Both the position numbers and the translations under genes were made by a program. 13,797 nt of DNA from an uncultured Ruminococcus sp. Its GTDB lineage: Bacteria > Bacillota > Clostridia > Oscillospirales > Ruminococcaceae. How positions within the stretch are numbered: position 1 is the stretch's first letter; each line of letters starts with the position of its first letter. Location: positions 1 to 13,797 of the forward strand of contig CALCRR010000084.1 of assembly GCA_937894495.1 (NCBI GenBank). Direction: 5' to 3'. Positions 1 to 6,032 of the stretch are shown here, piece by piece. The notes under the pieces were generated by a model. The model was not told the origin of the DNA. It was given only the letters and a program-made list of their open reading frames with translations, and made no database searches.

Positions 1-17
1 GACCGTTCGCCTTCATG

Positions 18-106
18 TTATAATAAAGCCAAAGCCCATGCTATCGCATGGACTGCGGCGCTGAAGCTCCGCTTGCAGACTTAACGCCTGCGGCTTTATG
101 TTATAA
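18..106. other. Structured AT-rich/GC-rich stretch with inverted repeats upstream of the 100-codon gene
   Basis: An eight-base inverted repeat, ATAAAGCC at 23-30 and GGCTTTAT at 92-99, encloses smaller hairpins: CCATGC/GCATGG (36-41, 46-51) with a TATC loop, GCGGcGC/GCtCCGC (55-61, 66-72) with a TGAA loop, and GCAG/CTGC (75-78, 88-91). AAAGC at 31-35 could also close with GCTTT at 93-97, giving a cloverleaf-like fold of about 67 nt. The 12-base sequence ATGTTATAATAA occurs twice, at 15-26 and 98-109. No tRNA T-loop or anticodon features are visible, so this is not called a tRNA. Whether it is an RNA, a repeat element or a regulatory region is not known. Confidence 0.4.
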
Positions 107-107
107 T
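99..107 (+). promoter_or_regulatory. Extended -10 promoter for the 100-codon gene
   Basis: TG-T-TATAAT is a perfect extended -10 element. No good -35 box lies at the usual distance; the nearest candidates are TTAACG at 81-86 (15-bp spacer) and TTGCAG at 73-78 (too far). Transcription would start near 114, leaving a short leader before the gene at 143. The same TGTTATAAT occurs at 16-24, where any -35 box would lie outside the window. Confidence 0.5.
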
Positions 108-142
108 AATCCCACAACACAAAAGGACAGGAGATGTATTGA

Positions 143-445
143 ATGCTTCACGGTTATTTTGACCTGCCCACCTTTACTTTTTTTGATGAAAAAAACATCT
201 GGGCAGGCAGCCTTTATAAATATTTCAACTACCGCATAGTGCCCCTAAAGCGCAAGGCTGATGATGAAAAGCAGAGCGAGCTGCAGGTCAAGGTATGGTA
301 CGGACTTGAATGTATCGACAAGGTAAGCAAGTTTCAGGCTGAATTCTCCGAGGAATTTTCGCCGAAGGGACTTGATGACTGCATATCGCGCCTTACCGAA
401 GAATTTGAAAAATTCAAATTGGTGAGAAAAGAGCTTGGGTACTGA
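143..445 (+). CDS. Hypothetical protein, 100 aa
   Basis: I do not recognise this protein. The start is supported by AGGAG at 129-133, nine bases before the ATG, and by the extended -10 element upstream; the gene ends in a hairpin terminator. The product is small and probably soluble: an aromatic-rich N-terminal third (residues 1-35, many Phe, Tyr and Trp) is followed by a charged, probably helical C-terminal half rich in Lys and Glu, ending in ELGY. No signal peptide, membrane helix or cysteine motif is visible. It is the only gene on this strand and converges on the amidase gene, so neighbours give no hint of function. The opposite-strand frame across this stretch has no ribosome binding site and is read as a shadow. 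Confidence 0.7.
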   Translation: MLHGYFDLPTFTFFDEKNIWAGSLYKYFNYRIVPLKRKADDEKQSELQVKVWYGLECIDKVSKFQAEFSEEFSPKGLDDCISRLTEEFEKFKLVRKELGY

Positions 446-465
446 GCTTACTAAATAAAAGTAAA

Positions 466-503
466 AGAGCCGAAGAGTTTTTATGCTCTTCGGCTTTGTT
501 TTA
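466..503. terminator. Bidirectional rho-independent terminator
   Basis: AGCCGAAGAG (468-477) pairs perfectly with CTCTTCGGCT (486-495), extendable by a G-U and an A-U pair, around an 8-nt loop. On the plus strand the stem is followed by TTTGTTTTA; on the minus strand by a T-rich run (465 downward). It lies between convergent stop codons at 445 and 504, so it can end both the orphan gene and the amidase transcript. Confidence 0.85.
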
Positions 504-1604
504 TCAGTAGTAATCATCAGTGCCGTAGTCTTCCTCAGAGTAGCCGTCTTCATAGCCGTCGTCATATTCGCCGTCGGCTTCTTCGCCAAACACCTCGTTT
601 TCCTGGGTGTTGTATACATCCGGGGTAGTTCCCGGCTCGGTGTACTCTATATCGAAGTTATCCTCACTGTAGCTGTTATCCTTATTGTTGATGGGCTTCT
701 CCTCAGATATCAGCTGACCCTCTTTGAGCCTGTTGCCGTCCTTGTCGATTATGCCCAGCTGTATGGCGGTCTCTATGGTCGCATCGCCTATCGCCACGCT
801 GTATGCGTCTATATTCTCGTCAAAAAGCTGGTTATCCAGATCATCGGTGAGGAAGCCAAGCTCCAGCAGTACGCTGGGCATTACTGTATCATTGTTGATA
901 TAGTAATTCAGGTGAGAATTGCCCACATATCCGTACTGCACACCCCTGTTGGCAGATATGCCTGCTTTTTCAAGGTCGGCAAGCAGGTTCTTGGCAAGAG
1001 TTGTATCTGCTGTGGGTTCGCTGTTATGCACCCATGCTTCAACGCCCTGTATATCGCCGTCATAGCTGTTCCTGTGCAGGCAAAGCATAAAATCAGCCTT
1101 TGCTTCATTGGCTATCTCGCATCTGTCACCAAGCTCTAAAAAGCTGTCGTCCTCCCTTGTCATTATAACGGTTACGCCGCAGCTTTCGAGATAATCTCTC
1201 ACCTTCAGCGCAATTGCAAGGTCATCGTCCTTTTCATACCTGGTGCCGTCACGGTCGGTGGTACCTGCATCATAGTCGCCGTGACCTGCATCTACGCAGA
1301 CTATCAGCTGCACATCGGAATAGATGATGTGCTCCTCCTGCTTTTGCTCGCCGTTATCCTTTTCAGTCTTTTTATCCTCACGGGCTGTGCTGCTGTTATC
1401 AGCTGCTGCCGCTTTATTGTCGTCATTGCTGCCTTTGATCTTGCCTACTGTAAATGTAACAAGTTTTACCAAGCCGACTATCAGACCTATCAGTATGATA
1501 AGTGCGATTATGATCCTATGCCAGTAAATTTTTATCTTTTTCTTTTTATTACGCCTTGGCATTCTGCCGTAAAGCTCGTAAAACTCCTGATCTGACATTC
1601 CCAT
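504..1604 (-). CDS. Membrane-anchored N-acetylmuramoyl-L-alanine amidase (Amidase_3), 366 aa
   Basis: Predicted zinc amidase that cleaves the bond between N-acetylmuramic acid and L-alanine in peptidoglycan. A basic N-terminus (RRNKKKKIK, 17-25) precedes one membrane helix (about 30-52), so the enzyme is anchored with its catalytic part outside. A charged linker (about 58-95) leads to the Amidase_3 domain (about 98-285). Its zinc ligands are visible as H108 (VDAGHG), E124 (YEKDDDLA) and H177 (LHRNS), with the catalytic glutamate at E248 (LLELGF). The last 65 or so residues form an unusual acidic tyrosine-rich tail, ending DDYY. The start has GGAG eight bases upstream; a second ATG two codons later is possible. 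The gene has its own promoter and leader downstream of pyrB and ends at a hairpin terminator. Involvement in cell separation or wall turnover is an inference from the family. Confidence 0.9.
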   Translation of the reverse strand: MGMSDQEFYELYGRMPRRNKKKKIKIYWHRIIIALIILIGLIVGLVKLVTFTVGKIKGSNDDNKAAAADNSSTAREDKKTEKDNGEQKQEEHIIYSDVQLIVCVDAGHGDYDAGTTDRDGTRYEKDDDLAIALKVRDYLESCGVTVIMTREDDSFLELGDRCEIANEAKADFMLCLHRNSYDGDIQGVEAWVHNSEPTADTTLAKNLLADLEKAGISANRGVQYGYVGNSHLNYYINNDTVMPSVLLELGFLTDDLDNQLFDENIDAYSVAIGDATIETAIQLGIIDKDGNRLKEGQLISEEKPINNKDNSYSEDNFDIEYTEPGTTPDVYNTQENEVFGEEADGEYDDGYEDGYSEEDYGTDDYY

Positions 1605-1622
1605 TTACTAAGCTCCGTTCGC

Positions 1623-1679
1623 CCCCTGACTTTACTCGCCGCAGGGGTAATAAATATCCCGGTGCATTCTGACTGCACC
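1623..1679 (-). promoter_or_regulatory. Amidase 5' leader with two hairpins
   Basis: Two perfect inverted repeats lie between the promoter and the start codon. GGTGCA/TGCACC (1661-1666, 1674-1679) would form at the very 5' end of the transcript, and CCCCTG/CAGGGG (1623-1628, 1642-1647) sits a few bases before the GGAG ribosome binding site at 1613-1616. Neither has a U-tract, so they are not terminators. mRNA stabilisation or control of translation is possible but unproven. Confidence 0.5.
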
Positions 1680-1686
1680 AAATAAC

Positions 1687-1715
1687 ATTGTAGCACATTT
1701 TGCTGATGATTTCAA
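1687..1715 (-). promoter_or_regulatory. Promoter of the amidase gene
   Basis: On the minus strand TTGAAA (-35, 1710-1715) and TACAAT (-10, 1687-1692) are separated by exactly 17 bp, and TGC precedes the -10 box, making it an extended -10. The expected start point is near 1680. The -35 box sits in the loop of a small inverted repeat, TGATG/CATCA (1704-1708, 1716-1720), which might be an operator. No clear terminator separates pyrB (stop at 1757) from this promoter, so read-through from pyrB is also possible. Confidence 0.75.
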
Positions 1716-1756
1716 CATCACATGATGAAAATTTACAGTTTCTACAAAACAGTCTA

Positions 1757-2845
1757 TCACTCCACCAAGGTCCTCTCATCGCAGTATTCGCATTCAAGCA
1801 TGGTGCTCTTGCCTCTGAAATAGTGGGGCAGGTATTTCTCCTTATGAGTTATGCAGCCGGGGTTTGAGCATTTCTGGTGTGGGTGGAGCGAGCCTGTGAT
1901 AAGGGGCATAGGCTTGTCCCTGCTCTCCAGCATGGTAAGTATCAGTGCCATTCTGATATACATACCGTACTTAGCCTGCTTGAAATACATAGCTCTCTCG
2001 TCGTCGTCCACCTCAATAGCTATCTCGTCAACTCTGGGCAGCGGGTGCAGAACTATCATATCCTTTTTAGCCTTAGCCATTTTTTTCTTATCGAGTATGT
2101 AGCAGCCCTTCTGCTTCTCATATTCCTCTTTGCTTGCAAACCTCTCCTGCTGTATCCTGGTCATATAGAGCACGTCCAGCATACCCACAGCGTCATCAAG
2201 GCTCGCTACCTCGGTATACCTGTGACCGCCTGCCGACAGCACGTCCTTTATGTATGCAGGCAGTGCCAGCTCAGGGGTAGAGATAAGCACGAACTTATTA
2301 TCCTTGAAGCAGGACATCGCCTTTATGAGCGAATGAACCGTTCTGCCGTTTTTAAGGTCGCCGCAGAAGCCTATGGTCAGCCCATCAAGCCTGCCCTTTT
2401 CTTCTTTAAGGGTAAGAAGGTCGGTGAGGGTCTGGGTGGGGTGAAGATGTCCGCCGTCCCCTGCGTTTATAACAGGGCAGTCGGCAGTGAGAGCCGCCGC
2501 TTTTACCGAGCCTGCCACAGGGTGTCTCATGACCATAATATCCGCATAGCCCGATACTATCTTTGTGGTATCCTTGATATTTTCGCCCTTTGCCACAGAT
2601 GATGTCGCAGGGTTATCAAAGCCTATTATAGTACCGCCCAGCCTCAGCATAGCTGTCTGGAAGGACATCTGGGTCCTGGTGGAGGGCTCATAGAACAAAG
2701 TTCCCATTATCCTGCCCTTGCACCTCTCGGAATAATCCCCCGGGCGCAGCCTTATCTCATGCCCCAGCTCCAGAAGCTTTTCCCACCATGCTACGGGGAA
2801 ATCATTAAGATCAATAAGGTTAAGATTGTTATAAATACTGCTCAT
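1757..2845 (-). CDS. pyrB: Aspartate carbamoyltransferase with a PyrI-like zinc tail, 362 aa
   Basis: Condenses carbamoyl phosphate with L-aspartate in the second step of pyrimidine synthesis. Numbered from the ATG at 2845, the carbamoyl-phosphate motif FYEPSTRT is at 51-58, the 80s-loop lysine is K86, the VMRHP motif follows near 105-109, and HPLPR is at 267-271. The protein is longer than a plain catalytic chain. About 40 extra C-terminal residues hold C326-x4-C331-x20-C352-x2-C355, with CITHKE after the first pair and CEYC at the second, closely resembling the zinc domain of the PyrI regulatory chain. The allosteric nucleotide-binding domain of PyrI is absent, and no pyrI lies nearby. The ATG at 2845 is preferred because AAAGG lies nine bases upstream; a GTG at 2854 gives a longer frame but sits inside that ribosome binding site. 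The gene is 41 bp downstream of the DHHW gene, with no evident promoter of its own. Confidence 0.95.
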   Translation of the reverse strand: MSSIYNNLNLIDLNDFPVAWWEKLLELGHEIRLRPGDYSERCKGRIMGTLFYEPSTRTQMSFQTAMLRLGGTIIGFDNPATSSVAKGENIKDTTKIVSGYADIMVMRHPVAGSVKAAALTADCPVINAGDGGHLHPTQTLTDLLTLKEEKGRLDGLTIGFCGDLKNGRTVHSLIKAMSCFKDNKFVLISTPELALPAYIKDVLSAGGHRYTEVASLDDAVGMLDVLYMTRIQQERFASKEEYEKQKGCYILDKKKMAKAKKDMIVLHPLPRVDEIAIEVDDDERAMYFKQAKYGMYIRMALILTMLESRDKPMPLITGSLHPHQKCSNPGCITHKEKYLPHYFRGKSTMLECEYCDERTLVE

Positions 2846-2886
2846 CTCAAACACCCTTTCTTAAATCGTTTTATCATTTAGCCAGC

Positions 2887-4032
2887 TCAGTCCTCTTCAC
2901 CGCTCTCAGCCTGTTTAGACTTTCTCTCGGCGGTGAGGACATCAAAGCAGTCTGCTTCGCAAAAGCTCTCAACATCGTACATTACAAGTATCTGGTCATA
3001 CCTGTTGGGATTGACATAATCCGTTATATTTTTGCCTGCTTTTTTTACAAGCTCGGGGTCTATCAGGGTTATCTCACGGTAGTGGGGAGTGTAGAAAGGT
3101 ATCAGCGTATTTGCAAAGCTGCCCTTTATCACCAGCAGGGTAGGTGCGTCCTCTGAGGCGGTCCTTACGGTCACACGCTCGTAATTATCCCCCTGCAGAA
3201 AGATATCCGTCTGCCTGCCGCTTTTAAGTGCCGAGCGGAAATATACCGAGCCTGATTTTTTTACCTCGCCGTTTTTTTCAAGTTCAACGCTCTCAACAGG
3301 GCTCTGGTATTTCGATCTGAAAATGTTTATCCTGTCAGGCAGTATACCGCTGCACATGGCTTTGGCATAAAGGCTGCCCGTGAATGATGATGAAGCATAC
3401 TCCTGATCGTAATTCTGCAGCTTGCTGGCTTCAAGCCCCAGCTGCCCCACCGAGCCGCAGTAGGCATAATATGCTCCGAATGAGGTCCACAGGTCCTCGG
3501 TGCGGTAGAAAATATATTCATCTCTGGCAGAATACAGAGGATAGTAGGCGTCAATAGTGCCCACCTTTTTATCAAGCTCCATATATATCTTGTTTATGCT
3601 GTCCTTCTGCTCGTCATCTGCGGCATACTCGGGCAGGTCTGCGCTGTAAATGCCTGCGGCAGTTGGTGATAGCATAACATAAACAGGGGCTAAATACATA
3701 TCCGCAAGGGTATTTATCTTGTCCGCATTATCCATGCCGTTGTCAAGGTCGATGGAGTCATAAGACCTTATGAGCCTTTCATCGGTGTAAAACACATCGT
3801 CAAACTGAACTCTGCCTGTGAGCAGCATAAGGTTGGCATACAACGAGCGCCAGTTAGCCGACAGCGGAAAATTGCTGTCAACATAATCATTCACCGCATC
3901 TCTCACCTCACCGGGGTCGCTGCCGGAGAGTTCAAAATCCTTATTGCCGCTGAAAAACAGCACGCTGACCGCAAACATGACAAGTATGGTAAAAAACGAT
4001 ATGACAGTTATTGCATCAGAAAACTTTTTCAT
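2887..4032 (-). CDS. DHHW-family (AlgJ/AlgX-like) protein with degenerate catalytic motif, 381 aa
   Basis: DHHW proteins resemble the SGNH-type acetyl-transfer partners of MBOAT acyltransferases and act outside the membrane, usually in polysaccharide acetylation. A membrane helix (about 7-28) anchors the protein. Family landmarks are present: a MLSPTAAGIYS segment (120-130), DEYIFYRT...W...GAYYAY (171-191) and LLVIKGSFANTLIPFY (299-314). The residues that name the family are not: the expected T-D-H-H-W-T reads T178-E-D-L-W-T183, so the Asp is Glu and the presumed catalytic His is Leu. The expected KDSYAN reads KGSFAN (303-308), keeping S305 but losing the Asp. The frame is otherwise complete, and the end is charged and polar. 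The ATG has GGAGG eight bases upstream, close to the MBOAT stop, so translation of the two is probably coupled. Family membership is fairly sure; normal esterase or transferase activity is doubtful. Confidence 0.85.
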   Translation of the reverse strand: MKKFSDAITVISFFTILVMFAVSVLFFSGNKDFELSGSDPGEVRDAVNDYVDSNFPLSANWRSLYANLMLLTGRVQFDDVFYTDERLIRSYDSIDLDNGMDNADKINTLADMYLAPVYVMLSPTAAGIYSADLPEYAADDEQKDSINKIYMELDKKVGTIDAYYPLYSARDEYIFYRTEDLWTSFGAYYAYCGSVGQLGLEASKLQNYDQEYASSSFTGSLYAKAMCSGILPDRINIFRSKYQSPVESVELEKNGEVKKSGSVYFRSALKSGRQTDIFLQGDNYERVTVRTASEDAPTLLVIKGSFANTLIPFYTPHYREITLIDPELVKKAGKNITDYVNPNRYDQILVMYDVESFCEADCFDVLTAERKSKQAESGEED

Positions 4033-4045
4033 AGTCCTGCCCTCC

Positions 4046-5431
4046 CTACAGCAAAAAGCCAGTAAGACTGCCTTTGCCTGCGATGAGAAATGCCGTGCAT
4101 AACAAAAGCATTGCTATGGTCAGCACAGGCTGTATTATCACCGTGAGATACTCGCTTAAATGCTCGGCTTTTTTATAGGCTGAGTTCAGAAGTCCACCTG
4201 CCGCCATGATGCATATCACCAAAAACAGCAGATAGGTCTCTGTAAGATACTGTGAAAGCATATCCACCGCCGCATGGTTTGAGCCGAACATGGCGCCGAT
4301 ATACCTCATAGACTCGTCAGGAGCCGAGAACGCCAGAAGGGGCATTATGCACATGAACATGAACAGGAATATGAGCCTTCTGACAAAGGCAGGCAGCTTT
4401 TTCAAAGGTGTTTCAAACAGCTTTTCCAGCACCAGCATAAGCAGCACCGCAAGGCTGAATATCAGAACCCTTGCGGATATACCGTACCAGAAGCCGCCCA
4501 TTAACACCGCAATGCAGAAGCCTGCGATATCGGCGGTCTTGCTGCCGCCCTTTGATATCGAGTGGTGTATATACCGCCTGTTCCACCTGTATAGGGTGAT
4601 GTTAAATCTTCTGATAAGCTCCTTAAAGCTTGAAGCTGTGTAGGGGTCATCAAAATTTTCGGGCAGCTCAAACCCCATAAGTAAAGCTATGCCCGAAGCC
4701 ATAAGCGAAAATGAGCTGAGCTCGAAATACACAAACAGTGCAAATGCCAGCATACCTATCCATGCCGAGATAGCAGGCAGCTTATCAAGGCTGATCTCAC
4801 GCACATTCTGCCAAAGCTCGAACATGGTGTTTGAGAGTATCAGCTTTCTGAAAAGCCCCTGCAAAAAAAGCCTTATGCCCTTAGCGCCTGATGCAAATGA
4901 CACGGTGGGCTTTCTCAGGCACTTTCTCATTTTATCAAAACGTGTGAGGGGTCCTGCTGTAAAGGTGGGGAAGAACGCCACAAAGCCAGCCACCATATCA
5001 AAGTGGTGCTCACAGCGGTATTTGCCCCTGTAGATATCAACACAGTATGAGATGGAATTGAGCGGATATACCGCCGCACCCACCACCGCTGCCGTTTTCA
5101 GCAGTGATTTGCAGCCAAGTATCGTCATAAGGTCAGAGCCGTCATAACGGCATTTATGAAACAGCAGAAAACCTGCGGTGTTGAGCGCCACAGCTGTTAT
5201 CAGGAATATCCTCTGCTTTACAGGCTTATTTCTGAAATTGAATATGAAGATACCGCCCAGATAGGCGCTGAGGACGCTGACCGTCAGGGGTATTATGCCC
5301 AGCGGCTCAGCCCAGCAGACGACCACCGCTGTGCACAGCGGCAAAAGCTTTTTTCTCACCTTCGAGGACACCAGCGAATAGATGCCCATAAATACAGGAA
5401 GGAAAAAATATATAAAGCTTATACTTACCAT
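4046..5431 (-). CDS. MBOAT-family membrane protein lacking the conserved histidines, 461 aa
   Basis: Polytopic membrane protein of the AlgI/DltB branch of membrane-bound O-acyltransferases, which move acyl groups across the membrane onto wall or surface polymers. Hydrophobic segments run through the whole chain. Family landmarks are FFPTFTAGPLTRF (153-165), a MASGIALLMGFELPENFDDPY segment (244-264), RRFNITLYRW (274-283) and GGFWYG (312-317). In active members the last two normally read RRWH and G-W-H-G; here the histidines are N277 and Y316, so both are missing. The aspartate usually found before the MA(I/S)G motif is also replaced (FSLMASG). Neighbouring H289 and H290 are a possible but unproven substitute. 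The start ATG directly follows the stop codon of the Toprim gene and has GGGAGG seven bases upstream. The DHHW gene follows after 13 bp, as is usual for such pairs. The pair is probably a pseudoenzyme set or has changed chemistry. Confidence 0.88.
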   Translation of the reverse strand: MVSISFIYFFLPVFMGIYSLVSSKVRKKLLPLCTAVVVCWAEPLGIIPLTVSVLSAYLGGIFIFNFRNKPVKQRIFLITAVALNTAGFLLFHKCRYDGSDLMTILGCKSLLKTAAVVGAAVYPLNSISYCVDIYRGKYRCEHHFDMVAGFVAFFPTFTAGPLTRFDKMRKCLRKPTVSFASGAKGIRLFLQGLFRKLILSNTMFELWQNVREISLDKLPAISAWIGMLAFALFVYFELSSFSLMASGIALLMGFELPENFDDPYTASSFKELIRRFNITLYRWNRRYIHHSISKGGSKTADIAGFCIAVLMGGFWYGISARVLIFSLAVLLMLVLEKLFETPLKKLPAFVRRLIFLFMFMCIMPLLAFSAPDESMRYIGAMFGSNHAAVDMLSQYLTETYLLFLVICIMAAGGLLNSAYKKAEHLSEYLTVIIQPVLTIAMLLLCTAFLIAGKGSLTGFLL

Positions 5432-6028
5432 TTATTTCCTCCCTGTGAAGTCTTTGAAATACTCGATAAATCGCTCTCTGCCGAACAGGGTGCTCACCGC
5501 ATCACGCAGCGCCGCCGATGAAAGGTTCTCAGGCAGCTCAAGAGACCTTGCCAGTTCTTTTCTCAGCTGTGAGCTGTCGGGAGCACCGCTGAGACCCAGC
5601 ATGATAAGATCAGCCTTTGTGACCTTTTCACGCTTGACTATTTCATCACCTATCAGCCCTGCTCTCTCAAAGGCAGCTCTGAGGGCTGCTGTGTCAACGC
5701 CCTCTACCCCCAGCTTGCCCTCCTTTGAGGGCTTGCTTTTGCGCTTTTCCTTGCCGAATACCACAGGGCAGTATACGTTGACGATATCGGCATTGTCAAC
5801 AAGGCTCTTTATCCTGCCCCTTATCTGCTGCCCTGCCGTGTCAGAGTCGGTAAGTATGACTATACCGCCGTTTTTTGCATAAAACCTGATAAGCCTGACA
5901 GTTTCGGCATTTTTATATATGCCGAAGCCATCGGTGGTGATTATAACGCCGTCAATAAGCTTTGAAAGATTTATCTTATCGTATTTGCCCTCAACAACTA
6001 CAGCCTGTTTCAGCCTTATTTTTTCCAT
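5432..6028 (-). CDS. rnmV: Toprim protein, RNase M5-like (5S rRNA maturation), 198 aa
   Basis: RNase M5 trims precursor 5S rRNA in Firmicutes, with a Toprim catalytic centre. The N-terminal Toprim domain shows VVEGKYD with the catalytic E13, and TDSDTAG with D61 and D63. A lysine-rich GKLGVEGVD segment (104-112) and a C-terminal domain (about 135-196) with KADLIMLGLSG match the usual RNase M5 layout and length. The chosen ATG at 6028 has AAGG seven bases upstream. A longer frame back to 6130 would overlap holA by 98 bases and add residues with no Toprim similarity. The start lies 4 bp past the holA stop, and the ribosome binding site overlaps that stop. The stop codon abuts the MBOAT start. 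The gene usually sits next to ksgA in Bacillus, so the context differs. A general primase-like Toprim function is the alternative. Confidence 0.78.
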   Translation of the reverse strand: MEKIRLKQAVVVEGKYDKINLSKLIDGVIITTDGFGIYKNAETVRLIRFYAKNGGIVILTDSDTAGQQIRGRIKSLVDNADIVNVYCPVVFGKEKRKSKPSKEGKLGVEGVDTAALRAAFERAGLIGDEIVKREKVTKADLIMLGLSGAPDSSQLRKELARSLELPENLSSAALRDAVSTLFGRERFIEYFKDFTGRK

Positions 6029-6032
6029 GGGG

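Noticed and set aside
31..97. Possible tRNA in the cloverleaf-like region
   Set aside because: Arm lengths are wrong, there is no T-loop sequence, and no sensible anticodon arm is present.
483..1139. 218-codon plus-strand frame opposite the amidase gene
   Set aside because: It is the antisense of a well-supported Amidase_3 gene, has no ribosome binding site, and begins inside the terminator.
1877..2602. 241-codon plus-strand frame opposite pyrB
   Set aside because: Antisense shadow of pyrB; the composition is unlike a folded protein and there is no start signal.
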